A DNA stretch of 64,000 bases, from NCBI GenBank assembly GCA_009392005.1, contig VFHL01000002.1, positions 1-64,000 on the forward strand, read 5' to 3'. Source of the DNA: SAR202 cluster bacterium. GTDB taxonomy: Bacteria; Chloroflexota; Dehalococcoidia; UBA6926; VFHL01. Made by a program: the position numbers and the translations under genes. Below are positions 29,915 through 38,936 of the stretch, in pieces (the first letter of the stretch is position 1; each line of letters begins with the position of its first letter). The notes below the pieces were generated by a model, which was not told the origin of the DNA, searched no databases, and worked only from the letters and a program-made list of their open reading frames with translations.

Positions 29915-31066
29915 TCAGGTGATATTTTCTTGCAGGTTTTGAAATCGCGTAAGGGCAAAATTCTTAAGATCAATTTGTGATTCTCCATTCGCGACATGAT
30001 CAGCAATAGCATTTCCCGTAATTAGCGCGAGAGTGATTCCTTTATGACCATGACCGGTCGCGAAATAACTTCCCTCCCATCCGGGAATCTTCCCAAGTAT
30101 TGGCAGGCCATCGCTTGAATATGCCCGAAGACACGCTGTTATATATCGTACTTCTGCGTCTAGCAAACTGGGTGCTAAACGTAAGGCTGCTTCCATGATC
30201 AAATTCTTCGCATCTTCTGTCGGAGTATTGTTGAAGCCAACGTCTTCATCGGTTGTTCCTAAAAGAAGATCTCCACCAGGCTTGGGTAAAACATATGCCG
30301 AATTATGAAAGATACTATATCTAGGAAGATCAAGATCTGATGCGGTGGCCGTATGTACAATTTGTCCTTTAAGGGGAATCATCGGAATAGCATGACCAAA
30401 CCACTCGGCACCGATACTTGCCCATGGACCATTTGCCAAAACGACGCAATTTGTCCCAACCATTCCGCCATCACTAATCTTTACTCCGGTAACTACATTA
30501 CCTTCTGAGGCAACTCCAACAACATTTGCAGTCTTTAATCGAACACCAAGTGTTTCTCCAGCCTGCAAAAGTGCGATACAAAACGCATAGGATTCGAGTT
30601 GCTTTTCCAAAGTGACCACCCCTCCCAGCACGTTATGACTGATCCAGGGATAATCGGAACGCAGATCAGTGGTTTTCAGCCATTCAGCCTCCAATCCCAA
30701 AAATGAATTTTGCCATACCATCTGCTCTTTTAACTCAGACACCTCAACAGAAGTAAACGCTGGACGCACCTGCTCAATATCAGAAAGCAAATAATCAATC
30801 CCACTAATTTGTACTATCTCTTCATACAAATCTCCATGCATCTGAATACCTGCGAGAATAAACTTACTGAAATCATCTGAATATTGGCGCCGGCCAAGTG
30901 CCGCGAGTTCGCCAGCCGCACTGCCAGAAGCAGCGCTCGCTACGGCATCACGCTCTAAGATTATCGCGCGAATCCCATGGTTCTTAGCTAAAAAATACGC
31001 GATACTGCATCCGATAACCCCTCCACCAATGATTACGACATCTGCATTTGTTTTACTCAAGTGCAA
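29915..31066 (-). CDS. FAD-dependent oxidoreductase, glycine/D-amino acid oxidase (DAO) family
   Basis: This 383-residue flavoprotein has the dinucleotide motif VVIIGGGVIGCSIAYFLA near the N-terminus, a second FAD contact GSAAGELAALGRRQ, and the C-terminal YFATGHGHKGITLALITG typical of the DAO/glycine oxidase/ThiO family. It probably oxidises an amino acid or N-methyl amine to an imine. ThiO is possible, but no thi genes are nearby. The start is uncertain: a TTG at 31066 lies 6 nt after GAGG, with further TTG codons at 31078 and 31060. Confidence 0.86.
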   Translation of the reverse strand: MHLSKTNADVVIIGGGVIGCSIAYFLAKNHGIRAIILERDAVASAASGSAAGELAALGRRQYSDDFSKFILAGIQMHGDLYEEIVQISGIDYLLSDIEQVRPAFTSVEVSELKEQMVWQNSFLGLEAEWLKTTDLRSDYPWISHNVLGGVVTLEKQLESYAFCIALLQAGETLGVRLKTANVVGVASEGNVVTGVKISDGGMVGTNCVVLANGPWASIGAEWFGHAIPMIPLKGQIVHTATASDLDLPRYSIFHNSAYVLPKPGGDLLLGTTDEDVGFNNTPTEDAKNLIMEAALRLAPSLLDAEVRYITACLRAYSSDGLPILGKIPGWEGSYFATGHGHKGITLALITGNAIADHVANGESQIDLKNFALTRFQNLQENIT

Positions 31067-31360
31067 TACAATCCTCAATCTTACTTTTGGGACACTGTTA
31101 TGCGATGATTCAATAGGTGTCCGAATGGGGTATTTGGATCTCGCAATCTCCCAGAATTGATATCCAATAATTGGCTCAAAGCTTCCATATTATTTGAATT
31201 CAAGGTGTATATCTAACTTCCCTTATACGCTTCTATTGTATCCATACCGAAAGTTATTATAATCGGGTCTAGGCGAGTGATAAATCCTTACATGGAACCA
31301 GACATATATACTTGAGGACCTTTGACATGTGGAGAAATCGAGGACTACGATGAAGCGATT

Positions 31361-32161
31361 ATGAATCACTCAGACGATTCCTTCTACGAACAATTAGGCG
31401 AAAACAGCCAAGTTGGACATCTAATAGTTAATGAACCACCCGAAAATCGAATCGGGGAATCTCTTGCAACACTATTACGAGAGATTTCTAAAGATCTCAA
31501 CATCGGCGATTCTACCATTCGAGCAGTAATAATATCAGGCTTACCCAATGGACCTTTCTCACTAGGAACTAGCAAGGATTTCGAAACAGAAAGCCTCAAT
31601 CTTTCGGGACATGAATTACTAAAACTGATCGAACGATATAGCGTTGCAAACTCAATTGCTTCAATTCCAAACCCAGTTATTGCCGCTGTGGAGGGCGAAG
31701 CTTTCGATCACGGTCTAGAAATGATACTAGCTGCAGATTTAAGGGTTGCCGCAGAAGGAGCATCTTTTCGATTAAGCCAAATTCATAAAGGCTCCCTGCC
31801 ATGGGATGGCGGAACCCAGCGATTGAGCCGGATTATAGGGCCGAGTGCGGGTTTAGAGATTCTATTATCGGGTCGCACAATTGGTACGAAAGAAGCGTAT
31901 CAACTGGGATTAGTTAATAAAGTAGTGCCCAACAAATCCGCGCTTGAATCCGCGATGGAGATCGCAAAGTCAATTGCAAATGGTGGACCAATCGCGGCAC
32001 GATATGCCAAGGAAGCAGTACATAAGGGTCTGGACTTATCGCTAGAACAAGGCATTTTGCTTGAAACGGACTTAACCATGATCTTACAAACAACAGAAGA
32101 CCGAACGGAGGGGATTCAGTCATTCCTTGAAAAGCGCTTGCCTTCATACCGAAACAAGTAA
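31361..32161 (+). CDS. Enoyl-CoA hydratase/isomerase family protein (Gln in place of one catalytic Glu)
   Basis: This crotonase-fold protein has about 266 residues. The oxyanion-hole region VEGEAFDHGLEMILAADLRV and the GGTQRLSRIIG segment are clear. Where hydratases have FxxPE, it reads FRLSQIHKGSLPWDGG, so the first catalytic Glu is Gln, while the second Glu (GLEILLSG) is kept. This suggests a non-standard hydratase, isomerase or hydrolase. The start may instead be TTG at 31322, which follows GAGG. A second crotonase gene follows 111 bp downstream. Confidence 0.87.
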   Translation: MNHSDDSFYEQLGENSQVGHLIVNEPPENRIGESLATLLREISKDLNIGDSTIRAVIISGLPNGPFSLGTSKDFETESLNLSGHELLKLIERYSVANSIASIPNPVIAAVEGEAFDHGLEMILAADLRVAAEGASFRLSQIHKGSLPWDGGTQRLSRIIGPSAGLEILLSGRTIGTKEAYQLGLVNKVVPNKSALESAMEIAKSIANGGPIAARYAKEAVHKGLDLSLEQGILLETDLTMILQTTEDRTEGIQSFLEKRLPSYRNK

Positions 32162-32272
32162 AACTCAACAGGACACGGCACCTCCAATATAGAGCCTTGG
32201 TCCGTATGTGTTGTCACTCCAGTATCGTTGGTTGGCGCTTGCCTTTTGGAGCATACAAGGATAAGAGGTAAT

Positions 32273-32986
32273 TTGTTCGACACAATAAAATTCGAAACCC
32301 TTGAGAATATAGCCGTTATCAGCCTTAACAGGCCTGAGCAAGTGAACGCGTTCAATGTACAAATGCGTGATGACCTTTGGGAGGCGCTTGAAGCAATTAC
32401 AATTGACACAAATATCCGTACAGTCATATTCCGCGGCGAGGGCGACAGAGGATTTTGCTCGGGCGCAGACCTTACTGAGTTTGGTACAACTCCCTCGCGG
32501 GTGATTGCAAGGGAAGCCCGATATGCTCGTGACATCTGGGCATTAATAAGAGCGTTACCAATACCAGTTATAGCGGCTCTTCACGGATATGTTATTGGCT
32601 CAGGAATTGAGATGGCTCTTTGCTGCGACATACGTTTTTCTACGACTGACGCGATATTCGCCTTACCCGAAGTACCACTCGGAATGATCCCATTCGCCGG
32701 AGGCAGCCAAACGGTACCACGAACAATTGGGAGACCTCATGCATTGGACTTATTACTTACAGGACGAAGAATATCAGCAGAACAAGCACTTGGATTCGGA
32801 TTGATTCACCAAACAATCCCCCAAGAACAACTAATGGAAAAAGTCTTCGAACAAGCAAATATTCTCGCTTCGCTAAGCCCTACCGCGGTAGCATCACTAA
32901 AAAAAGCGGTAAATCGAGGCATAGAATTACCCTTAGAACATGCGCTCGAACTTGAACGCCGGCTCTGCATAAATATCAACGATTAA
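32273..32986 (+). CDS. Enoyl-CoA hydratase/isomerase family protein
   Basis: This crotonase-fold protein has 237 residues from the TTG at 32273 (GAGGT upstream); the frame is open from 32228. RGEGDRGFCSGADL and LHGYVIGSGIEMALCCDIR form the oxyanion hole. The first catalytic Glu is present in ALPEVPLGMIPFAGG, while the second position is Asp (HALDLLLTGR). It is thus the mirror case of its neighbour, where the first position is altered. The pair may act in one acyl-CoA pathway. Substrate is unknown. Confidence 0.87.
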   Translation: MFDTIKFETLENIAVISLNRPEQVNAFNVQMRDDLWEALEAITIDTNIRTVIFRGEGDRGFCSGADLTEFGTTPSRVIAREARYARDIWALIRALPIPVIAALHGYVIGSGIEMALCCDIRFSTTDAIFALPEVPLGMIPFAGGSQTVPRTIGRPHALDLLLTGRRISAEQALGFGLIHQTIPQEQLMEKVFEQANILASLSPTAVASLKKAVNRGIELPLEHALELERRLCININD

Positions 32987-33073
32987 TTCTAATGATGAAT
33001 ATTATGCATCCCTTGATCAGCGAGGAACCCTTCAATAATAAGACATGGACACGTGAATTTCCAACGTATTTTC

Positions 33074-33102
33074 TTGACAAAACACGTCAAAATACATAGA
33101 AT
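33074..33102 (+). promoter_or_regulatory. Consensus promoter of xerC/D
   Basis: TTGACA and TAGAAT lie 17 bp apart, with start expected near 33109 and a leader of about 64 nt. TTGAC-7 nt-GTCAA forms an inverted repeat over the -35 box, and ATAACA-3 nt-TGTTAT lies in the leader near 33139; either could be an operator. Confidence 0.7.
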
Positions 33103-33172
33103 TGTGTGGTTGTAAAACTTAATTGTGATAAAAATAACAAGCTGTTATGTTCAATCTTGAAAGGTTTGGTGG

Positions 33173-34096
33173 ATGGAGACGCATATAACGAATTTCTTGA
33201 CATATATTAGAACTATAAAAGGGTTTTCTGGAAATACTGTACAAGCTTACGGTAATGATCTCGAACAATTGTGTGACTACATTGAACCAAAACAAGATGA
33301 AGCGATCAATTGGTCCTCAATAACAACACAAAAATTAACTGCATATATTCTCTTCCTGAAGGAACAGGGCAATGAGGGCAAACCTTACGCCAACGCGACA
33401 TTAGCAAGAAAAATTGCAGCTATTAAATCATATTTCACGTATTTATATGAGGAAAACATTGTTGTGGAAGACGCAACTCAAGGATTGAGTTCCCCAAAAG
33501 TTGGTAGATCATTGCCCTCTCCTTTATCAATCGCCCAGGTAGACGTGCTCCTTCAACAACCCCTGAAAAAGGACACCCCAGATGCCGGGCGAGACAAAGC
33601 AATGCTTGAACTACTATACGCAAGTGGGATGAGGGTTACTGAACTCGTATCGCTAAACGTCGAAGATGTACGACTTGAAGAAAGTTTGGTTCGATGCCTT
33701 GGAAAAGGCACAAAGGAAAGGCTAATTCCTCTCTATCCGGAAGCGGCACGTGCAATTAGAGATTATGTTGAAAATCATCGTCTCCGGCTTGTGAAAAGGA
33801 CTTCAGAAAATGCTTTATTCCTTAATCTTCGAGGCGAACGATTGACGCGGCAAGGATTTTGGTTGATTCTCAAGAACTACGCTAGCCAGGCAAATATCGG
33901 AGAAACCATAACACCACACACCCTTAGACACAGCTTCGCAACACATATGCTAAGAGGCGGCGCGGCATTAAGGCATGTTCAAGAATTACTCGGTCATTCG
34001 AGCATCTCTACCACTCAGGTTTATACACAACTTGCAAATGATCAATTACGGACAGAATATGAGCGAGCGCACCCCCGCTCAAATTACCTGCGTTAA
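33173..34096 (+). CDS. Tyrosine recombinase XerC/XerD
   Basis: This 307-residue recombinase has an N-terminal SAM-like core-binding domain (1-105) and a catalytic domain with all six active residues: Arg154, Lys178, His249, Arg252, His275 and Tyr284. Housekeeping Xer proteins resolve chromosome dimers at dif with FtsK, whose gene is at 18496. It is typical in length and not flanked by transposon or integron features. XerC and XerD cannot be told apart from sequence alone. It has its own strong promoter. Confidence 0.94.
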   Translation: METHITNFLTYIRTIKGFSGNTVQAYGNDLEQLCDYIEPKQDEAINWSSITTQKLTAYILFLKEQGNEGKPYANATLARKIAAIKSYFTYLYEENIVVEDATQGLSSPKVGRSLPSPLSIAQVDVLLQQPLKKDTPDAGRDKAMLELLYASGMRVTELVSLNVEDVRLEESLVRCLGKGTKERLIPLYPEAARAIRDYVENHRLRLVKRTSENALFLNLRGERLTRQGFWLILKNYASQANIGETITPHTLRHSFATHMLRGGAALRHVQELLGHSSISTTQVYTQLANDQLRTEYERAHPRSNYLR

Positions 34097-34221
34097 CGCG
34101 CCACAAAAAGATCTCAAAAAGCGAGCAGAGCATGACAAAAGGCCCTGTCTTGGTCACTCAAGTTGAATGTTTGAATTTAAAGCGCCAAACAAGCACTTAC
34201 AATATCCGCTAACATTCAAAG

Positions 34222-34995
34222 ATGGACTTAATTCAAGAAATTACCAGCAGCGCACCTGGAGTTTCGAGTACTGCTTTTCTGACACTGTGTGTAACTAGTT
34301 TTTTCACATCGGTGATATCAGCGGCTTTCGGCTTAGGTGGTGGAACCATGTTAATCGTAATCATGGCATCATTACTTCCACCGCTAGCTATCATCCCCAC
34401 ACACGCCATTATCCAAATGAATTCGAATCTCACTCGCGCCTTGTTTCTTTGGCGCCATATTAAATTCACTTGGATGATGCCTTTCATAATTGGAACAATA
34501 TTGGGAGCAGCAGTAGGGGGGCAAGTAGTGTACGCGATTCCAAAACACACTCTCCAAGGTATAATCGGTATATTTGTCATCTATTCACTATGGGGACCAA
34601 AGATTGCATCAATAAAATTATCCAACTTATCATTCGTGGGAATCGGGGGCATCGCATCATTCGCAACTATGTTTGTTGGTGGTACTGGGCCTTTAATTGC
34701 ACCCTTTATCAAAGCATCCACCAACGAAAGGAGGACCACTGTCGCTACCCACGCTGCATTTATGTCTTGGCAACACGGCATAAAAATCATAGCTTTCGGG
34801 ATACTCGGATTTGCATTCGCTCCGTACATGGCCCTTTTAGTCGGGATGATCATACTTGGGATCATTGGAACCTGGTCTGGCAAAATTCTGCTCAATTTGA
34901 TGCCAGAGAAAGTATTTCGTAAGGCCTTCAACATCACATTAGGTCTATTGGCGATCAATTTGATTATTCAAGCAGTAATACAAGGAGTATCGTGA
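34222..34995 (+). CDS. TauE/SafE family permease
   Basis: This 257-residue protein has about eight hydrophobic helices and the internal repeat of TauE/SafE (DUF81) transporters: GLGGGTMLIV near 38-47 and VGGTGPLIAPFI near 155-166. The family exports or imports sulfur-containing and organic anions such as sulfite, sulfoacetate or taurine products. There are no sulfonate genes nearby to fix a substrate. It starts at ATG 34222, about 125 bp after the recombinase. Confidence 0.9.
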   Translation: MDLIQEITSSAPGVSSTAFLTLCVTSFFTSVISAAFGLGGGTMLIVIMASLLPPLAIIPTHAIIQMNSNLTRALFLWRHIKFTWMMPFIIGTILGAAVGGQVVYAIPKHTLQGIIGIFVIYSLWGPKIASIKLSNLSFVGIGGIASFATMFVGGTGPLIAPFIKASTNERRTTVATHAAFMSWQHGIKIIAFGILGFAFAPYMALLVGMIILGIIGTWSGKILLNLMPEKVFRKAFNITLGLLAINLIIQAVIQGVS

Positions 34996-35202
34996 TCCAC
35001 AATTCGGCAAATAAAGAAGTATCACAAATGTGGTGAAATAAATCCGAAACGATCTCAATTTCCTGATTAGCAATGCACAGCATACATTTTCATGTAAAAA
35101 GGTTGGAGAAATCTGCTAAAGTGATTGAATAGAATCGGAAACTGCATAATAATTAGCATAAGTACGAATTAACGTAAGTTCACTTCTACTAAGGACATAG
35201 TA

Positions 35203-35571
35203 ATGCCTGGAAAAACAAGTCGCCGAAAGCGCCGCCAACAAGGATCAAAAGGAAGGTCGCAAACGAAAAATGCACCCGCCTCCCAACCTTCGGTGCAACA
35301 AAAATCGCATTCAACGGCAACTCGGTCGACTCTCGAAGCTCCTGGATCAGATCCAATTCGTGTATCAAAGCAACCAACGATAACACCCGAAAAGATCTCG
35401 AATGATACAGCAGTTGGGGCAGCCAACGTTGCGCCTTCCACCGCACGGGCAATATCTTTTCTACAACAGCGACGCCAAGAAATCCTTCGAGAACTCCGCA
35501 ACCTATCGATTGTCTGGGGAATAATCATCCTTATTTTTGGTGCAGTCCTAACAACAATTAATTTCACCTAA
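35203..35571 (+). CDS. Small protein with basic N-terminus and one C-terminal membrane helix
   Basis: I do not recognise this 122-residue protein. The first 25 residues are very rich in Lys, Arg and Gln (GKTSRRKRRQQGSK), and 26-75 are Ser/Thr/Pro-rich and likely disordered. An amphipathic stretch FLQQRRQEILRELRNL follows, and a single hydrophobic helix (about 102-119) ends the chain. It looks like a tail-anchored protein with a nucleic-acid- or phospholipid-binding cytoplasmic tail. ATG start; no partner gene is evident. Confidence 0.6.
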   Translation: MPGKTSRRKRRQQGSKGRSQTKNAPASQPSVQQKSHSTATRSTLEAPGSDPIRVSKQPTITPEKISNDTAVGAANVAPSTARAISFLQQRRQEILRELRNLSIVWGIIILIFGAVLTTINFT

Positions 35572-35910
35572 GATACAATGAATAGATCTGTAGTCATTCT
35601 CCACGATAAAAGCATTCTACTAATGCTAATGTTCGAGTCTGTTTGATACCATGTACATCACTCTGTAAAACGATCGGATCCAGATTTGATGCTTCACCGT
35701 CAATAGCCAACTACTAACATCCCAAGCGAACTTGATTTACAACAAAAGCTAATCTTAGCGCCGCAGGGAGGGCTTCCCGCGCATAAAACACGAGTATGAT
35801 CTGAATGATTCAAGTTACGGATTCCCTCTCGACGGAAGTTTCAATTAAGATAAGTGCCAAGAATATTTCTATGAAAATAAACACAAAGAATATTCATATA
35901 GGAGGACTTT
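35572..35910. other. Intergenic region before fumC, no gene seen
   Basis: I see no convincing reading frame, tRNA or known RNA in these 339 bases. A small imperfect hairpin (GGGAGGGCTTCCC, about 35766-35778) is present. The fumC ribosome site GGAGG lies at the right end. Confidence 0.5.
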
Positions 35911-37314
35911 ATGCGAACTGAACGAGATTCAATGGGCGAAATGCAAGTTCCTGACGAAGCGTTATGGGGCGCACAAACGCAACGTGCGGTCTTGAATTTC
36001 CCAATATCAGATATCCGATTCCCGTCCGAATTTATTAGAGCCCTTGGCCTAATTAAGGGAACTGCCGCACAAGTAAATGCTGATTTAGGCTTGCTGGACA
36101 AAAGCCTTGCCACAGCAATCACGAATGCAGCTAATGAAGTTGCCTCAGGAGAATTGGATGAACATTTCGTCCTCGATATATTCCAAACAGGATCTGGAAC
36201 ATCGACAAACATGAATGCAAATGAAGTGATATCGAACAGATCGATTCAAGTTTTGGGTGGCGTAATCGGATCCCGCTCGCCAGTTCATCCAAATGATCAT
36301 GTTAATATCGGACAATCCTCAAACGATGTTATCCCGACAGCGATACACATCGCCGGTGCAACATCGATAAAGGATCATCTGATCCCTGCATTAGAAAATT
36401 TGCGGGATGCAATGAAAAAGAAATCTGATGATTTCATGCCAATTATAAAAACAGGTAGAACACACTTACAAGACGCCACTCCTATCCGATTAGGCCAAGA
36501 ATTCTACGGTTATGTTGGCCAGGCAGAAAAATGTATAGAACGAGCACAGAAAGCCATTTCTAGCCTGTGCGAGGTCGCACTAGGGGGGACCGCTGTTGGA
36601 ACGGGAGTGAATACTCATCCCGATTTCGCGAATGATGTTTGCGAACGGTTGTCAAAAATGACGGGTTTGCCCATCAAGGAAACTGATAACCACTTTCAAG
36701 CCCAAAACACCTTAGACAACATAGTTGAGGCGAGTGGCGAACTTAACACGATAGCAACTAGCATGATGAAAATTGCCAACGATCTCCGCTGGTTGGGCTC
36801 AGGGCCACGAGCAGGATTTGGTGAAATCTCGCTACCTGAAGTACAACCGGGATCCTCCATCATGCCTGGCAAAGTAAACCCCGTGATTCCAGAATCAGTT
36901 TGCCAAGTATGCGCCCAGGTAATGGGAAACCATGTAACAATCACTGTGGCAGGTCAATCAGGAAATTTCGAGATCAACGTAATGATGCCGGTCGCTGCTC
37001 ACAACATCATTCAGTCTGCGATGCTACTAGCAAAGGTGATCGACAACTTTGTTGACCAATGTGTAAATGGAATCGAGGCAACCGAGAAAGGACCTCAAAT
37101 GGTCGAACAGGGCTTAGCAATCGTGACGGGCCTCGCCCCACGTATTGGATATGATGCAGCAGCCGCAATCGCCAAAGAAGCTGCCGAAACGGGAAAGACG
37201 GCACGGGAAGTAGCAAGAGAAAAAACCGATCTACCTGAAGCAGAGCTAACCGAACTTCTTGATGCTGGCAAAATGACGCAGCCTGGTCTCACAGGTGCGC
37301 CTTCAGGAGGATGA
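35911..37314 (+). CDS. fumC: Fumarate hydratase class II
   Basis: FumC hydrates fumarate to malate in the citric acid cycle. The 467-residue length is normal. GSGTSTNMNANEV near 92-104, the GRTHLQDATPI region and the superfamily signature GSSIMPGKVNP near 312-322 are intact, with the catalytic Ser loop. The ATG has GGAGG at 5 nt. Class II is oxygen-stable with no Fe-S cluster, in line with aerobic life. Confidence 0.97.
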   Translation: MRTERDSMGEMQVPDEALWGAQTQRAVLNFPISDIRFPSEFIRALGLIKGTAAQVNADLGLLDKSLATAITNAANEVASGELDEHFVLDIFQTGSGTSTNMNANEVISNRSIQVLGGVIGSRSPVHPNDHVNIGQSSNDVIPTAIHIAGATSIKDHLIPALENLRDAMKKKSDDFMPIIKTGRTHLQDATPIRLGQEFYGYVGQAEKCIERAQKAISSLCEVALGGTAVGTGVNTHPDFANDVCERLSKMTGLPIKETDNHFQAQNTLDNIVEASGELNTIATSMMKIANDLRWLGSGPRAGFGEISLPEVQPGSSIMPGKVNPVIPESVCQVCAQVMGNHVTITVAGQSGNFEINVMMPVAAHNIIQSAMLLAKVIDNFVDQCVNGIEATEKGPQMVEQGLAIVTGLAPRIGYDAAAAIAKEAAETGKTAREVAREKTDLPEAELTELLDAGKMTQPGLTGAPSGG

Positions 37315-37456
37315 TCCACTACCGAAAACCCGCTATCCGCCATATGTATCAATAATTCTCGGCTATTAGTTTCAAGAAGAAAAATGCGATCTTTTTCAGC
37401 AACCACAATGTATTTTCCTATGGAAAAAACGGCAGGTATTCAGCACAATAGCAAAG

Positions 37457-37486
37457 TTGACAGGATTTACATTATTTTTCTATACT
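37457..37486 (+). promoter_or_regulatory. Promoter of the trpS T-box leader
   Basis: TTGACA and TATACT are 18 bp apart, with start expected near 37493, just before the T-box stem I. Confidence 0.75.
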
Positions 37487-37492
37487 CACTCG

Positions 37493-37800
37493 AATTGATT
37501 TAATAACGACAATGACCGAGATAAGTACCCTTTGGAAATGCGTTTCAAGAGAGTCGAAGTAAGGTGCGAGTTCGATAGCAGCGCCAAGGGGGAATGGGCT
37601 CGTGAGTCATAAGAATGAAGTCCAGCTGATGTAGTTATGCATGGATGTGTAGTTCTCATCGGATAGGCACCGTTAGAAGCCTGAGTCATACAAAATAGAT
37701 TGTAGATAATGACTCAATAAGAGCCCCTCCTGCGGAAAGAGGGGAACAAGGGTGGTACCGCGAGCGCAAGCCCGTCCCTGTTTGGGACGGGCTTTTTATA
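37493..37800 (+). promoter_or_regulatory. T-box riboswitch (tRNA-Trp sensing) upstream of trpS
   Basis: This leader has the T-box layout. Stem I begins at ATGACCGAG and closes with CTCGTGAGTCAT. The AGTA bulge is at 37524-37527. The specifier loop between CCAAGGGGG and CTCG contains TGG (37595-37597), the tryptophan codon. The T-box sequence AGGGTGGTACCGCG is at 37749-37762, followed by a terminator at 37768-37796. Uncharged tRNA-Trp should stabilise the antiterminator and turn on trpS, and possibly trpEG downstream. Confidence 0.93.
37768..37796 (+). terminator. T-box intrinsic terminator
   Basis: AAGCCCGTCCC pairs with GGGACGGGCTT through a TGTTT loop (11 bp) and is followed by a T run. 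It competes with the antiterminator that includes the T-box sequence. Confidence 0.92.
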
Positions 37801-37848
37801 TTTAAAATCAACCTGCAAATGGGGATCGAAAAAAAGGAAGGAATAGAA

Positions 37849-38850
37849 ATGGAGCAAAAACCGCGCATACTTACAGGTATGCGCCCTACTGGTCCGCTCC
37901 ACTTGGGGCACTACGTCGGTGCTTTGGAAAATTGGATCACACTGCAAGAAAAATATGCTTGTTATTTCCTAATCGCTGATTATCAAGCGCTAGGCGACTA
38001 TAGTGATGATATCCCACGTATTCGTCAGTCGGTCATCGACGTTACATTGGACTGGCTCGCGGTCGGTCTAAATCCTAATGATCACAAATTTGTGATCCAA
38101 AGTTATATTCCTGAACATGCCGAACTCGCGATGTTATTAGGAACCCTGGTAACTTTGCCTCGTCTACATAGAAATCCAACCCTCAAAGGAGAGATGGACC
38201 AACAAAAAGCCTCAGATATTACTGTTGCTTTCTATACATACCCCGTTAGCCAAGTAGCGGACATTCTCCTTCCTAAAGCGCATCTGGTTCCCGTTGGTGA
38301 GGATCAAATGCCACACATAGAGCTCACGCGTGAAGTCGCACGCAAATTCAATCGGACGTATGAAGACATTTTCCCTGAACCAAAGGGTTTAGTCGGGCGG
38401 ATACCCCGTTTAGTAGGCATTGACGGCCAAGCGAAAATGAGCAAAAGCCTTGATAATGCCATTTATTTGAGCGACGACAAAGAAACTGTCAATCAAAAGG
38501 TTCGTCGAATGTTTACTGATCCAACGCGTCTCCGTGCGACAGACCCAGGACATGTTGAGAACAATCCAGTATTCATGTACCACGACGCATTTAATACCGA
38601 TCACGCACAACTAGAAGATCTTAAGACTCGTTACCGTGCTGGTCGCGTTGGGGATGTAGAAGTAAAAAACATCCTAGCAGAACATCTAAATAATTTTCTA
38701 GATCCGATCAGAGAAAAAAGACACTACTATGAAAAGAATCCTAGTTTAGTTCGAGACGCACTACTTCAAGGCACAAACCACGCAAAAATTTTGGCTGAAG
38801 AAACGATGCGAGAAGTACGAGAATCTATGGGCATTAAACAATATGTATAG
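37849..38850 (+). CDS. trpS: Tryptophanyl-tRNA synthetase
   Basis: TrpS charges tRNA-Trp. From the ATG at 37849 (AAGGAAGG upstream) it has 333 residues; an earlier ATG at 37819 is less likely. The class I motifs are present: PLHLGHYVG (HIGH-type) and AKMSKS (KMSKS), with ADYQALGDY and the GEDQMPH segment between. The T-box leader upstream confirms the amino acid. trpE starts 86 bp after its stop. Confidence 0.98.
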   Translation: MEQKPRILTGMRPTGPLHLGHYVGALENWITLQEKYACYFLIADYQALGDYSDDIPRIRQSVIDVTLDWLAVGLNPNDHKFVIQSYIPEHAELAMLLGTLVTLPRLHRNPTLKGEMDQQKASDITVAFYTYPVSQVADILLPKAHLVPVGEDQMPHIELTREVARKFNRTYEDIFPEPKGLVGRIPRLVGIDGQAKMSKSLDNAIYLSDDKETVNQKVRRMFTDPTRLRATDPGHVENNPVFMYHDAFNTDHAQLEDLKTRYRAGRVGDVEVKNILAEHLNNFLDPIREKRHYYEKNPSLVRDALLQGTNHAKILAEETMREVRESMGIKQYV

Positions 38851-38936
38851 ATATAAAAAATCATTAGGAAAACATATCCAATTGCTACTTTCCTATCTTG
38901 ATCCTAGTACCCGACCTAGAAAGGGACGAACAGAGA

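Noticed and set aside
33173-34096. Integrase of a mobile element
   Set aside because: The protein looks like a housekeeping Xer recombinase; no attachment repeats, cargo genes or adjacent tRNA are seen.
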